The notes: a model not told the origin generated them from the sequence alone. Positions 46,176-55,429 are shown, counted from the stretch's first letter. The stretch: 64,000 bases of DNA from Streptomyces virginiae (GCF_000720455.1 NZ_JOAK01000016.1:310001-374000), one strand, 5' to 3'. Translations and numbers: made by a program.

Positions 46176-47276
46176 ATGAACAGCTTCGTCCGACTGCTGG
46201 CCGTCCTGGGCGGCTCCGTCGTGCTCACCCTCGTCGTGGGCCGCCTCACCGACCTGCTGCTGAGGCGGGCGGACGCCCGCCACCCCGAGACACCACTGTG
46301 GAACATGCTGCGCCGCTGCGGTCCGTCGGTGCGGGTGCTGCTGTTCACGGCGGTGCTGCGCGGGGCCTACCGGCAGATCGAATGGCAGCCGCTGCGCGAG
46401 CACGAGGCCGCCGTGGGCCGGACCCTGACGCTCGTGCTGATCGGGGCGGGCGCCTGGTGCGTCGTCGGCGTCGCCTCCGCCATCGTGGAATCCTCCTACG
46501 CCCGCTACGCGTTGGGCACCCGCGACCCCTCGCGCGTACGCCGGGTCCGCACCCAGGTGACGCTCATCAGGAGAATCGTCACCGCCGTCGTCGCCGTGGT
46601 CGCGGCGGCCGCGATGCTGCTCACCTTCCCCGCCTTCCGGGCCGTCGGCACCTCCGTACTGGCCTCCGCCGGCATCATCGGCATCGTCGCGGGCGTCGCC
46701 GCCCAGTCCACTCTCGGCAACCTCTTCGCCGGCTTTCAGATCGCCTTCGGCGACATGGTGCGCATCGGCGACACGGTCGTCGTCGACGGGGAGTGGGGCG
46801 TGGTCGAGGAGGTGACGCTCACCCTGATCGCCGTGCGCACCTGGGACGAGCGCCGGATCACCATGCCCGTCTCGTACTTCACCTCGCGGCCCTTCGAGAA
46901 CTGGTCGCGCGGCGGCGTCCAGATGACCGGCACGGTCTTCCTCCACTGCGACCACACCGCCCCCGTCTCCCTGATGCGCGAGAAGCTGAAGGAGATCCTG
47001 GACGGCTGCGAGGCGTGGGACGGCCGCGGTTGGGACCTGTCCGTCACCGACACCACCCCCACCACCATCGTGGTCCGGGCGATCGTGACCGCCCAGGACG
47101 CGGACCGGCTGTGGACCGCCCGCTGCGAGGTGCGCGAGCAACTGGTCGGCTGGCTGGCCGAGAAGCATCCGTACGCCCTGCCCCGCGTCGCCACGTCCAC
47201 CGCGGTGCCCTCGCCGGAAGTCGGCCCGGAGCGGCGTACCGAGGCCCGCGGCGACCTCAGGCGGCCAGCGGGGTGA
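46176..47276 (+). CDS. Mechanosensitive ion channel, MscS family
   Basis: A 366-residue membrane protein with four predicted helices and a cytoplasmic C-terminal vestibule. The pore helix and beta-domain signature is clear: SAGIIGIVAGVAAQSTLGNLFAGFQI, shown here as GVAAQSTLGNLFAG, followed by GDMVRIGDTVVVDGEWGVVEEV and RRITMPVSYFTSRPFENWS. It should open on membrane tension in osmotic downshock. Its 3-prime end overlaps the convergent amidotransferase gene by 20 bases. A link to the SigB-type factor upstream (osmotic stress) is plausible but unproven. Confidence 0.92.
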   Translation: MNSFVRLLAVLGGSVVLTLVVGRLTDLLLRRADARHPETPLWNMLRRCGPSVRVLLFTAVLRGAYRQIEWQPLREHEAAVGRTLTLVLIGAGAWCVVGVASAIVESSYARYALGTRDPSRVRRVRTQVTLIRRIVTAVVAVVAAAAMLLTFPAFRAVGTSVLASAGIIGIVAGVAAQSTLGNLFAGFQIAFGDMVRIGDTVVVDGEWGVVEEVTLTLIAVRTWDERRITMPVSYFTSRPFENWSRGGVQMTGTVFLHCDHTAPVSLMREKLKEILDGCEAWDGRGWDLSVTDTTPTTIVVRAIVTAQDADRLWTARCEVREQLVGWLAEKHPYALPRVATSTAVPSPEVGPERRTEARGDLRRPAG

Positions 47277-48099
47277 AGGGGTACAGCCCGTCCCCACCCG
47301 GCTGCACGACGCCGTAACTGCTCTCCGGCACCTCGTTCCACGCCCCCGGCAGATCCCCGAGCGGCTCGGACACCACCAGCCGGGTCTCGTCGGACACGCC
47401 CTGGAGGAACTGGATGTCGGGGTGCAGCCTGCGTAGCGTGTCCACCCGGCTGCTGTAGAAGAGCGACCGCGAGGCGCCCTGGCTGGAGTAGCGGAAGGCC
47501 CACACGGTGGCCCCGTTGGTGACGGCCACCGTCATCTGCATCGGGAACTCCACCCCGTGCTCGCGGCCGACGCGCTCCACCACCCCCACCATCCTGGCCA
47601 CGGCGCCCGGGGGGTCCTCCTCCAGGCCGAAGGTGAGCGCCAGGTAGAACATGACCTCGGAGTCCGTCGTGCCCTCGATCTCCCCGAACAGCGAGGGATC
47701 GACGAGCAGGGCGAGGTCCCGCCGCATCGCGTGGAAACCGGCAACGGCTCCGTTGTGCATCCACATCCAGCGGCCGTGCCGGAACGGGTGACAGTTCGTC
47801 TGCTGCACCGCCGTGCCCGTCGACGCCCGGATGTGGGCGAAGAACACGGGTGAGGTGACGTGGTCCGACAGCTCCCGCAGGTTGCGGTTGTTCCACGCGG
47901 GACCGACGTCCCTCATCAGCGCGGGTGTGCCGTCGCCGCTGCCGCCGTCCGGATACCAGCCGATGCCGAATCCGTCACCGTTGGTCGTCTCCACGCCCAG
48001 CTTCGAATGGAGGCTCTGGTCGATCAGCGAGTGGGCGGGTTTGTACAGGATCGTGTCGAGCAGCACAGGGGTTCCCGAATACGCCAGCCACCGGCACAT
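47257..48099 (-). CDS. Class II glutamine amidotransferase (EgtC/YafJ-like)
   Basis: A 280-residue Ntn-hydrolase-fold protein. It starts MCRWLAYSG, so after Met removal Cys becomes the N-terminal nucleophile. NGDGFGIGWY, FFAHIRAST, CHPF and WMHNGAVAGF are glutamine-binding and oxyanion elements of the class II amidotransferase domain. Stand-alone proteins of this type include EgtC, the gamma-glutamyl hercynylcysteine sulfoxide amidohydrolase of ergothioneine synthesis, but egtA, B, D and E are absent, so the substrate is open. The final seven codons overlap the convergent channel gene. Confidence 0.85.
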   Translation of the reverse strand: MCRWLAYSGTPVLLDTILYKPAHSLIDQSLHSKLGVETTNGDGFGIGWYPDGGSGDGTPALMRDVGPAWNNRNLRELSDHVTSPVFFAHIRASTGTAVQQTNCHPFRHGRWMWMHNGAVAGFHAMRRDLALLVDPSLFGEIEGTTDSEVMFYLALTFGLEEDPPGAVARMVGVVERVGREHGVEFPMQMTVAVTNGATVWAFRYSSQGASRSLFYSSRVDTLRRLHPDIQFLQGVSDETRLVVSEPLGDLPGAWNEVPESSYGVVQPGGDGLYPFTPLAA

Positions 48100-48251
48100 G
48101 TGCGATCACCTGACTCGTCCGCCCCGTCCGGTTGACCGTGCCGCGGGCCGGCCGGGGCCGTAACCGCCCGCGTGGGCGCCCCGTCGCCCATGCGTCATTC
48201 TCCCGCCGCCGGGCGGGGCCCGCACGCGGGACGACCGCGCACCTGGTGGCG

Positions 48252-48271
48252 GCCGCCGGACGGCCGGCGGC
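48252..48271 (-). terminator. Hairpin after the EF-hand gene
   Basis: GCCGCCGG and CCGGCGGC form a perfect 8-bp stem around a 4-base loop directly downstream of the EF-hand gene stop (minus strand). Confidence 0.6.
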
Positions 48272-48273
48272 GG

Positions 48274-48525
48274 CTACCAGCCGAAGCGGCGGTCGACGAC
48301 GGCCGCGAACTCCTCGAAGCTCAGCACGCGGTCGCCGTTCTGGTCGGCGGCGTCGAACAGCGCCGAGGATTCCTCGGTGTCCCCCACGCCCCAGAACGGG
48401 ATCGCCCCCTGCGCGGCCAGGGTCGGTCCCTTGGAGCGCAGGGCGCCGATCACCTCGGCCCGCGTCAGGGTGCCGTCCTGGTCGAGGTCGAGGGCGTCGA
48501 ACAACCGCCGGGCCTTCTCACTCAT
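48274..48525 (-). CDS. Small EF-hand calcium-binding protein
   Basis: An 83-residue protein with two EF-hand loops: DLDQDGTLTRAE (near residue 13) and DQNGDRVLSFEE (near 63), each with Asp/Asn at positions 1, 3, 5 and an acidic residue at 12. It resembles calerythrin-like EF-hand proteins common in Streptomyces, which buffer or sense calcium. ATG 48525 is preferred because AGAGGA sits 6 bases away; the preceding GTG is a possible start. It has no signal peptide, so it is cytoplasmic. Confidence 0.9.
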   Translation of the reverse strand: MSEKARRLFDALDLDQDGTLTRAEVIGALRSKGPTLAAQGAIPFWGVGDTEESSALFDAADQNGDRVLSFEEFAAVVDRRFGW

Positions 48526-48648
48526 CACATGTCCTCTCAGCGGTGCACGCGCCGTCTCGGCCGGCGGGTCCTGTACGAGAGGACGCGGTCCGCGCCCCTG
48601 AGGTTGCCGCGGTAGGGGTCCGGACCTCGGGGACGGCTGGGGCGTGTC

Positions 48649-49188
48649 CTAGGCGGACCTCCGGTTGAAGGGCAGCCGGCCCAGCACCACCGCCATCCCG
48701 CAGGTGCCGGTGAGCGCGGAGAAGACCAGTCCGCCCCCGATCGCCGCGGACAGCAGCGAGAAGGCCGGGTGGAGGAGCAGCCCGAGGAGCAGGCCGGCCA
48801 GCACGAGGGCACCCGCCGCGAAGCGGACCTGGCGTTCCATCGCCCACACGGCCCGCGACCGGGCGCCGCCGGGGTACTCCAGGGCGTGGCCGCCGGCCGC
48901 CCAGGCCTCCGTGCCGCCCGTGAGGCTCGACGCGGGGATGCCGTGCGGGGCGAGCGCCGCGACGGCGCCGGCCGAGCGGGCTCCGGAGGCGCACACGATC
49001 AGCAGGGGGCCGCCATCGGCGGCCCGCCGCAGCTCGGGCAGGCTCCGTACGAGCCGGTCCAGGGGGACGTTGACGGCGTCCGGGAGGTGGCCGGACGCGA
49101 ACTCGGCCGGTGTGCGGACGTCGACGACGGTCAGTTCGCGCAGCCGTGGGTGCGCCTGCTCGACGTCGAGTGAGGTGGGGACGCTCAT
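48649..49188 (-). CDS. Rhodanese-domain membrane protein
   Basis: A 179-residue protein. Residues 1-105 form a rhodanese domain with the active-site Cys66 in VCASGARS and the DVRTPAEFASGHLPDAVNVP N-terminal signature, given here as DVRTPAEFASGHLP. Residues 115-179 hold a two-helix DUF2892-type membrane domain. This fusion, seen in other bacteria, transfers sulfane sulphur or handles persulfides at the membrane. The ATG at 49188 begins the conserved domain. It stands alone, with no sulfide oxidase nearby. Confidence 0.88.
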   Translation of the reverse strand: MSVPTSLDVEQAHPRLRELTVVDVRTPAEFASGHLPDAVNVPLDRLVRSLPELRRAADGGPLLIVCASGARSAGAVAALAPHGIPASSLTGGTEAWAAGGHALEYPGGARSRAVWAMERQVRFAAGALVLAGLLLGLLLHPAFSLLSAAIGGGLVFSALTGTCGMAVVLGRLPFNRRSA

Positions 49189-49390
49189 GGCGGACCTGGT
49201 CCTTGGCGTGGGGGAGCGGAGCGGAAGGCCCGGCGGCGTGCCGCACGGGTGCGGTACGGCCCGCCGCCGGAGCCATGCCGGGGATGGTAGACACCCGCGG
49301 GGCGGCCCGGCCGGATCCCGGCGGGCCCGCCACACGACTGCCACGCTCCGGAAACAACCGGCGCCCCGTGCGGGCCCCTGCCCGTCGCGG

Positions 49391-50692
49391 TCACCAGCTC
49401 ACGTGCAGCGCCTCCGGCGAGCGGTGGATCAGGGTGGGCCGCATCTTCGGCCGCGGCCGGCCGGGGTCCGGGCGCAGCCCCGGCAGGCGGCTCGTCAGCA
49501 CTTCCAGCGTCAGCCGGAGCTGTTCGCGCGCGAGCTGCGATCCGGGGCAGCCGTGGGGACCGTGCCCGAAGGCGAGGTGCTGCCGGTTCAGTGGCCGGGT
49601 CACGTCGAACTCGCCGGGCCGCTCGTACCGCTCCCCGTCACGGTTGGCGGCTCCGTACGCCACCAGTACGGCGGCGCCGGCGGGCAGCTCGGTCCCGCCG
49701 AGCGAGACCGGCCGGGTGGTGGTCCGCCGGAAGGCCTGGATGGCGGTGTCGTGGCGGGCCGCCTCTTCCACCGCCGCCGGGATCAGCGAGGGATCGGCGC
49801 AGAGCATCCGCCACTGCCGCCGGTCCTCGTCGAGCAGGTGCAGCAGCGTGGTGGCGATGAGGGCGCCGGTGGTGAGGAAGCCGGCGATCAGCAGGTTCTG
49901 CAGGCTCGTCACCAGCTCATGGCGCTGCTCCAGGGTGAGTTCGCCCGTGCCGGGGGCGAGTGCGGCCACCATGGCCGAGCACAGGTCGTCCCGGGGGTGG
50001 GCGCGCCGGTCGCGCACGTAGCCGTCCAGCAGGTGCTGGAGCGCGACCACGTCCTCGGCCGCCGCGGCCTGGCCCTCCGGCGGCAGCGGCCGGAAGAGGA
50101 GTTCCTCGGCCCGGTATCCGCCGCGCACGGCCGCGGGCACATCGGCCGGGTCCAGCCCGATCAGCCGTCCGACCACCATCCCCGGCAGCCGCTGCGCGTA
50201 CGCCTCCACGAGTTCCGCGGACCCGTCCGCCGCGAAGCCGTCCACCAGCTCCGCGGCGCACGTGCGCACGTACGGGACCAGCGCCGCCACCCGCGCGGCC
50301 GACAGCCCCCGGTTCAGCGGGGCCCGGTGCCGGCGGTGGGCGGCGCCGTCCGAGGACACGACCGTGGGCCGGGGCCCGAACCCCCGCGGCAGGACGCCCA
50401 GAGCCGCCTGGGACAGCGGGACGTCCGGGAGCAGGGCGTTCGCGGAGGAGAAGTCCTCCGCGCGCAGCAGCACCTCCCGTACCTCGCGGTCCCGCGCGAC
50501 CAGCCACGCGTCGAACTCGGGCACGTACGTGAGCCCTTCGGCCCGGCGGGCGCCGTCGTACAGCGGGTACGGGTCGCGGTACAGCTCGTCACGCCGTGCC
50601 TGCTCGTCGTGCCACGTCAAGGGGGACCTCCGGAACGCGCTCGGGACCGGGCGGGGCGCGGCCGCGCGTGACCCGGCGGTGCGCCGGGTCAT
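49391..50692 (-). CDS. Cytochrome P450
   Basis: A 433-residue soluble class I P450. The haem loop FGHGPHGCPGSQLAREQ carries Cys382; the I-helix has AGFLTTGAL (the AGxxTT oxygen-binding pattern) and the K-helix has EEAARHD (ExxR). Substrate-recognition regions are typical of actinobacterial CYP105/CYP107-like enzymes, but the family cannot be fixed by eye. No ferredoxin or reductase gene is adjacent, so electrons must come from elsewhere. It is a single-gene unit with no biosynthetic neighbours. Confidence 0.95.
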   Translation of the reverse strand: MTRRTAGSRAAAPRPVPSAFRRSPLTWHDEQARRDELYRDPYPLYDGARRAEGLTYVPEFDAWLVARDREVREVLLRAEDFSSANALLPDVPLSQAALGVLPRGFGPRPTVVSSDGAAHRRHRAPLNRGLSAARVAALVPYVRTCAAELVDGFAADGSAELVEAYAQRLPGMVVGRLIGLDPADVPAAVRGGYRAEELLFRPLPPEGQAAAAEDVVALQHLLDGYVRDRRAHPRDDLCSAMVAALAPGTGELTLEQRHELVTSLQNLLIAGFLTTGALIATTLLHLLDEDRRQWRMLCADPSLIPAAVEEAARHDTAIQAFRRTTTRPVSLGGTELPAGAAVLVAYGAANRDGERYERPGEFDVTRPLNRQHLAFGHGPHGCPGSQLAREQLRLTLEVLTSRLPGLRPDPGRPRPKMRPTLIHRSPEALHVSW

Positions 50693-50735
50693 ACTGCCCG
50701 AACCCGGCCCCGCCCGGTAGGGCGCAAGTCAGCTC

Positions 50736-51827
50736 CTACGGGCTCGCGTTGAGCTCGGCGACGATCGAGGCCGGGGTGTGACCGCTGCTGTCCGACAGGC
50801 GGTGGAAGTCGACCGAGACGAAGTTCGGGTCGCGGCCGCCGGCCGCGGGCCGGCACTGACCGGCGATGCGGTTCCTGAGCTTTGCGCCGTTGTCCAGGGC
50901 CGCCGTCAGCACGGTGGGCACGTTGCGGTGGTGGCTCATCGTGAACAGGCGCCGGAAGCCCGGCTCCTGCCGGTCCAGGGGCACGTCGGGCCAACGGGTC
51001 ACGCAGGAGGTGTCGTTGCCCAGGTCGCCGAGGCTCCAGTAGTTGCTCACCGTCCACGACCTGTCGTACATGACGCCCAGGTGTTCGCGGTCGGACCGGT
51101 CGGAGAAGACCAGCAGCCGCTTGCCGGAGGTGACGAGGTCGGCGACCTTCGGCCAGCCGTTCTGCCGCACGCCCCACTCGTCGGGCCGGAACACCATGTC
51201 GGACAGCCCCCGGACCCGGCCGAGGGACCGGCTCAGCTGGTCGGCGCTCACGTAGTCCTCGAGGAAGACGGTCACGACCTCCTGGGGGTGGGCGGCGAGG
51301 AAGTCCACCACGGTCTGCATCGTGCCGTGGAAGGACTGGCGGGGCAGGGCGTAGGTGGCACCGGCGAAGGTCTTGCAGTCGCCGTGGCACAGGTACACGT
51401 CGCTGGGGTAGCAGTCGCTGCCGAAGCTGATGACGCACAGCCAGGTGCTGCGCTCGTACCAGTGGGTGTCCAGGCTGATGCCGCGGACGCCGCCGTCGAG
51501 CTGGGCGCGCACCGATTCGGACTGGTTGACGGAACTCCAGCGGGAGTCCTCGTAGTTGGTGAAGGCGTTGTGGGTGGTCAGGAAGGAGACCTCGTCGAGG
51601 CGGCGCTCACCCCAGCGGGCGGCCGCGAGATCGGCCGGGGCACCGGGCGCCGCCGCCGCGGCCGAGGCGGTCGAAGCGGTCGTGGCGGTCGCAGTGGTGG
51701 CGGTGGTCGCCGCGCCCAGCAGTGCCAGCAGGAGGAGGCACGCCGCGGTGCGACGGGCGTGCCCCCTCCGGAGCGCACGGCGCAGGCGACCGCGGAACCG
51801 CATTCGCAGCATGTCCATGTCAATCAT
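50736..51827 (-). CDS. Secreted PI-PLC-like phosphodiesterase
   Basis: A 363-residue exported protein with a long, Arg-rich start, a Thr/Ala-rich signal peptide (to about residue 55) and a PI-PLC X-domain-like TIM barrel. TTHNAF supplies the first catalytic His, and LCHGDC the second His/Asp region; SLDTHWY and VFLEDY are also typical. It should cleave phosphatidylinositol-type or glycosylinositol lipids, but several secreted homologues have unknown substrates. No clear ribosome binding site precedes ATG 51827. Together with the PLA2 fusion it makes two extracellular phospholipases in this window. Confidence 0.83.
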   Translation of the reverse strand: MIDMDMLRMRFRGRLRRALRRGHARRTAACLLLLALLGAATTATTATATTASTASAAAAAPGAPADLAAARWGERRLDEVSFLTTHNAFTNYEDSRWSSVNQSESVRAQLDGGVRGISLDTHWYERSTWLCVISFGSDCYPSDVYLCHGDCKTFAGATYALPRQSFHGTMQTVVDFLAAHPQEVVTVFLEDYVSADQLSRSLGRVRGLSDMVFRPDEWGVRQNGWPKVADLVTSGKRLLVFSDRSDREHLGVMYDRSWTVSNYWSLGDLGNDTSCVTRWPDVPLDRQEPGFRRLFTMSHHRNVPTVLTAALDNGAKLRNRIAGQCRPAAGGRDPNFVSVDFHRLSDSSGHTPASIVAELNASP

Positions 51828-51905
51828 GGCGGGAGGTTAGCGCGCGGGTCGCCGTTATACCTCCCGGTGGACGCGTGCGGGGCGCCCGCGATTTCCCCGT
51901 ATCTT

Positions 51906-51924
51906 GTTGCACATTAATTGCAAC
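51906..51924. promoter_or_regulatory. 19-bp dyad upstream of tsaD
   Basis: GTTGCA and TGCAAC are perfect inverted arms with a 7-base AT-rich spacer in an unusually AT-rich stretch 28 bases before the tsaD start. It is a good operator candidate; the regulator is unknown. Confidence 0.5.
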
Positions 51925-51951
51925 TGCACTTCTTATGCGAAAGGTGGATCC

Positions 51952-53052
51952 GTGGGCGCTCCGGTGGTGCTGGGCATCGAGTCGTCGTGCGACGAGACGG
52001 GAGTCGGGATCGTGTCCGGCGGGCGGCTCCTCGCCCACGCCGTGGCGTCGAGCATGGACGAACACGCACGGTTCGGCGGGGTGGTGCCGGAGATCGCCGC
52101 CCGCGCCCACCTGCACGCCTTCAACCCCGTCGTGCGGGAGGCCCTCGACCGGGCGGGCCTGCGGATCCGGGACGTGGACGCCGTCGCCGTCACCACCGGG
52201 CCGGGACTGTCGGGCGCGCTCCAGGTCGGCCTCGCCGGCGCGAAGACCCTCGCCTACGCGGCCGGGGTGCCCCTGTACGGGGTGCACCACCTCGCCGGAC
52301 ACGTCGCCGCCGACACCCTGGAGCACGGCCCGCTGCCCGATCCGTGCACGGTGCTGATCGTCTCGGGCGGCCACACCTCGCTGCTGCTCGTACGCGACCT
52401 CGTACGGGATCCGATCCTGCACCTCGGCGACACCGTGGACGACGCCGCCGGCGAGTGCTTCGACAAGGTCGCGCGCGTCCTGGGGCTGCCCTATCCCGGC
52501 GGCCCCGCCATCGACCGCGCGGCCAGGGCCGGCGACCCCTGCGCGGTGGCGTTCCCGCGGCCGCTGACCGGCCCGCGCGACGATCCGTACGCCTTCTCCT
52601 TCTCCGGGCTGAAGACCGCCGCCGCCCGCTGGGCCGAGCGGCACCGGCAGAGCGGTGAGGAGATCCCCGTCGCGGACGGCGCCGCCTCGCTCCAGGAGGC
52701 CGTCGCCGACGTACTGACCCGCAAGGCCCTGGCCGCCTGCCGCGCGTACGAGGTGCGCACGCTGGTCGTGGTGGGCGGCGTCGCGGCCAACTCCCGGGTG
52801 CGCGCCCTGGCCGAGGAGCGGTGCGCGGCCGCCGGGGTGGAGCTGAGGGTGCCCCCGCTGACCCTGTGCACGGACAACGGTGCGATGATCGCCGCCGTCG
52901 GGGACCTGCTCGTACGGGCCGGGGCGCGACCGGCGCAGCTGGACCTGTCGATCGACCCGTCCGCGCCCCTCGACCACGCCAGCCTGCACCCGTCGCCGAG
53001 GCCGGCCGCGGGGCCGGCGCGCCGGCCCGGCGTGCCCGCAGGGGCTCAGTAG
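51952..53052 (+). CDS. tsaD: tRNA N6-adenosine threonylcarbamoyltransferase (TsaD homologue)
   Basis: A 366-residue ASKHA-fold enzyme that with TsaB and TsaE puts threonylcarbamoyl on A37 of ANN-decoding tRNAs. The start [14 protein letters not shown], the metal-binding HHLAGH ([11 protein letters not shown]), the [11 protein letters not shown] nucleotide loop, and GGVAANSRV are all present. GTG 51952 with AAGGTGG upstream is the likely start; a longer frame gives 16 extra residues. Streptomyces usually carry tsaD in a tsaE-tsaB-rimI-tsaD group; here it stands alone, so it may be a second copy. It ends in a Pro/Ala-rich tail. Confidence 0.9.
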   Translation: MGAPVVLGIESSCDETGVGIVSGGRLLAHAVASSMDEHARFGGVVPEIAARAHLHAFNPVVREALDRAGLRIRDVDAVAVTTGPGLSGALQVGLAGAKTLAYAAGVPLYGVHHLAGHVAADTLEHGPLPDPCTVLIVSGGHTSLLLVRDLVRDPILHLGDTVDDAAGECFDKVARVLGLPYPGGPAIDRAARAGDPCAVAFPRPLTGPRDDPYAFSFSGLKTAAARWAERHRQSGEEIPVADGAASLQEAVADVLTRKALAACRAYEVRTLVVVGGVAANSRVRALAEERCAAAGVELRVPPLTLCTDNGAMIAAVGDLLVRAGARPAQLDLSIDPSAPLDHASLHPSPRPAAGPARRPGVPAGAQ

Positions 53053-53552
53053 CGCAGGGCCTTGGCGGTCTGCGCCGACACCGTGCCGGACAGCTTGTGC
53101 GTGCTGCGGGCGGTGCCCTGGCCCGTGCCCTTCCCCGCTACGTCGGAGACCGTCACCACCACCGTGTCGACGAGATTGCCGCTCTCGTCCTTGAACTCGA
53201 CCTGCACCGCGAAGGACTTCGTGGCGTCGTCGGTGTTCCGCACGCTCACGGCGACCGTCGTGTAGCCGTCGGCGTCCGTGGCCACGGTGCCCAGGGACAC
53301 CTGGTCCTTGGCGCCCACCCCGTCCTTGACGTCCGCGAGTTTGTCCTTCGCGACGGCGGCCGCGGACTCGGCGGCCTTCGCGGCCTCGGAGGCGGCCGAC
53401 GAGACGGCCTCGCCGGCCGACTTCACCGCGGACGCGGCACTGGAGACGGCCCCGGCCGGGTCGCCGTCGCCGCCCGAACAGCCCGCGGCGCCGAGCGCCA
53501 CCGCCGCCAGCACCACACCTGCCGCACCACGAGTCCACGCGACCGTCGCCAC
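53046..53552 (-). CDS. Ala-rich lipoprotein of unknown function
   Basis: A 168-residue protein. GTG 53552 follows GGAGG and opens a signal ending GAAGC (candidate lipid Cys25). Residues about 30-75 are Ala-rich with Lys and Glu repeats ([20 protein letters not shown]) and should form a long helix or coiled coil. The rest (85-165) looks like a beta-sandwich domain with [18 protein letters not shown] and [16 protein letters not shown], resembling FxLYD-type extracellular domains. Its end overlaps the convergent tsaD by 7 bases. Confidence 0.72.
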   Translation of the reverse strand: MATVAWTRGAAGVVLAAVALGAAGCSGGDGDPAGAVSSAASAVKSAGEAVSSAASEAAKAAESAAAVAKDKLADVKDGVGAKDQVSLGTVATDADGYTTVAVSVRNTDDATKSFAVQVEFKDESGNLVDTVVVTVSDVAGKGTGQGTARSTHKLSGTVSAQTAKALRY

Positions 53553-53679
53553 CACGCCTCCAAGGGTGTTCCGGGCCTCCCAGTCAAAGGCCCGGCGAAC
53601 CCCGGACGCCCACTGGACGGGGCATCCGGGTGAGGGGCCGCCTCGGACACCGCCGCCGGCTCCGGCGTCGAGGGGGTCC

Positions 53680-54639
53680 TCAGGTGCGGGTGCTCTTCGT
53701 GGGGGCCGGCGCAGTGCCGTCGACGGGAGTCCGCGGGGACCGCGAGGTGCGCGGCGCATACCGGGAGACCGCCACGCCGGCCAGGCACAGCAGCCCGCCG
53801 AGCAGCGTCAGCCAGGCCGGTACCTCGCCCAGCAGCGCCCAGCTCAGCAGGACGACGATGGCCGGGACGGCGTACGTCGTCGCGCCCAGCCGGCCGGCGG
53901 GCATGCGCGCCAGGGCGTAGGTCCACGTGGTGAAGGCGAGGGCGGTGGGAACCACGCCCAGGTAGACCATGTTCAGGGTCGCGGAGACCGGCGCCCGGGG
54001 CAGTTCGTCGAGCAGCCGGCCCGTGAACGGCAGGCAGACCGCGGCGCCCGTCATGCAGCTGTACGCGGTGATCTGGAGGGGCGTTCCGTAGGAGAGGGCG
54101 GGCTTCTGGGCGATGACGCCCGTCGCGTAGGCCACCGCCGCCAGCAGGCACAGGACCACTCCGAGGAGCGAGGTGGAGCCGCCGTCCCCCGACGACATGG
54201 ACAGGCCCACCACCACGGCCCCGACGAAGGAGACGGCCATGCCGGCCAGCAGGCGCGGCGGCAGCGCCTCACCGAGGAGGCGGGCCGCGAGCAGCGCCAT
54301 CAGGATGGGCCCGGTGTTCACGAGCAGGGACGCCGTACCGGCGTCGACCAGCCGCTCACCCCAGTTCAGGGCGACCGTGTAGCCGCAGAACCACACCACG
54401 CCGGAGATCAGGATCCCGCGCCAGGCCTCGCGGGGCGGCAGGCCCTGGCGGCGGATCAGGAGCAGGACACCGAGCACGAGCGAGGCGGCCAGCAGCCGGC
54501 CGAGGGCCAGGGCGCCCGGGGAGTACGCGGCGCCCGCGCTGCGGATGGAGACGAAGGCGGAGGCCCAGGCGAACACCGTGAAGGTGACGGCGCCGACCGT
54601 GAGGACGCCGGGCGGGATCGAACTCGAGCGGAACGTCAT
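53680..54639 (-). CDS. EamA/DMT-family transporter
   Basis: A 319-residue membrane protein with ten helices arranged as two EamA repeats (about 10-140 and 155-290). Typical elements are FAWASAFVSIRSAG, NTGPILMALLAARLLGE, and in the second half VPTALAFTTWTYAL and GEVPAWLTLLGGLL. It should export or import a small metabolite; substrates vary from amino acids to nucleosides. It lies 55 bases downstream of an ArsR-type regulator on the same strand, and three TTTCGG half-sites sit in that gap. The tail is Ser/Pro/Thr-rich. Confidence 0.9.
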   Translation of the reverse strand: MTFRSSSIPPGVLTVGAVTFTVFAWASAFVSIRSAGAAYSPGALALGRLLAASLVLGVLLLIRRQGLPPREAWRGILISGVVWFCGYTVALNWGERLVDAGTASLLVNTGPILMALLAARLLGEALPPRLLAGMAVSFVGAVVVGLSMSSGDGGSTSLLGVVLCLLAAVAYATGVIAQKPALSYGTPLQITAYSCMTGAAVCLPFTGRLLDELPRAPVSATLNMVYLGVVPTALAFTTWTYALARMPAGRLGATTYAVPAIVVLLSWALLGEVPAWLTLLGGLLCLAGVAVSRYAPRTSRSPRTPVDGTAPAPTKSTRT

Positions 54640-54661
54640 GCGACCACTCTACGACCACAAC

Positions 54662-54691
54662 ATTTCGGCGTCGACCGAAATATTGTTTCGG
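54662..54691. promoter_or_regulatory. Three alternating TTTCGG half-sites before the EamA gene
   Basis: TTTCGG (54663-54668), CCGAAA (54675-54680) and TTTCGG (54686-54691) alternate in direction and are 11-12 bases apart, about one helical turn. They lie 24-52 bases upstream of the EamA start. The arrangement suggests side-by-side dimers of the neighbouring ArsR-type regulator. Confidence 0.6.
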
Positions 54692-54694
54692 GTT

Positions 54695-55429
54695 CTAGGC
54701 CCATTCCTGAGAGGTGATCCCGAGAAGGTCGCCGAAGGCCCGCTCGCCGGCCGCGGTCACCTCCAGTGCGCGCCCGCCGCCCGGTGGGCGTACCACCCAG
54801 CCCTCCGCCAGTGCCCGCGCGCACAGCCGCGCCCCCGCCAGGCCGCCCAGATGGCGGCGCCGCTCGGTCCAGTCCAGGCAGGAACTCGCCGGCCGCCTGC
54901 GGCCTTCGCCCGCGAGGCCGATGCCGGCCTCGGCGCACCAGAGCCGGCCGGCTTCCGTCAGTTCGAACACACCGTCCGTGCGCAGCAGTCCGCGTCGTTC
55001 CATCGCGTCGGTCACCGCCATGCCCAGCCGCCCGGCGAAGTGGTCGTAACAGGTCCGGGCCCTGGCCAGCGGATCCGGTGCGCCGACCACCGGAACGGCG
55101 TGCGCGGCGTCCCGGTCCGGGACCGCGTAGGAGGCGAGTTCGTCCAGCAGGCGGGCGGTCGCGGCGTCCGCGACCCGCACGTAACTGTGCCGGCCCTGCC
55201 GCTCGGTCACGCAGATGCCGGCATCGAGCAGCCGGGTCAGGTGGCCGGAGACGGTCGAGGGCGCCACCCCGGTGATCCGGGCGAGCTCGCCGGCGGTCCA
55301 GGCGCGGCCCTCCAGCAGCGTCATGCAGATCGAGGCCCGTGTCTCGTCGGCCAGGGCGGCGGCGAAGGCCGCCAGTCGGGCCGCGGGGGCCGGGGCGTCC
55401 GAGGGGGGCCCGGGATGCAACTCGTTCAT
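54695..55429 (-). CDS. ArsR-family transcriptional regulator
   Basis: A 244-residue protein. The winged helix is at about residues 20-95 (LADETRASICMTLLEGRAWTAGELARITG, given as ADETRASICMTLLEG, then APSTVSGHLTRLLDAG and RQGRHSYVRVAD). A long C-terminal part (about 130-240) with Cys, Asp and His could bind an effector; it has no standard metal-binding box (CVC). The gene is directly before an EamA transporter, so it probably represses that transporter until its effector appears. It also ends with an overlap-free gap carrying half-sites. Confidence 0.85.
   Translation of the reverse strand: MNELHPGPPSDAPAPAARLAAFAAALADETRASICMTLLEGRAWTAGELARITGVAPSTVSGHLTRLLDAGICVTERQGRHSYVRVADAATARLLDELASYAVPDRDAAHAVPVVGAPDPLARARTCYDHFAGRLGMAVTDAMERRGLLRTDGVFELTEAGRLWCAEAGIGLAGEGRRRPASSCLDWTERRRHLGGLAGARLCARALAEGWVVRPPGGGRALEVTAAGERAFGDLLGITSQEWA

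Noticed and set aside
49185..49344. An N-terminal extension of the rhodanese protein
   Set aside because: The extra 52 residues are Pro/Arg-rich with no homology pattern; the domain begins right after ATG 49188.
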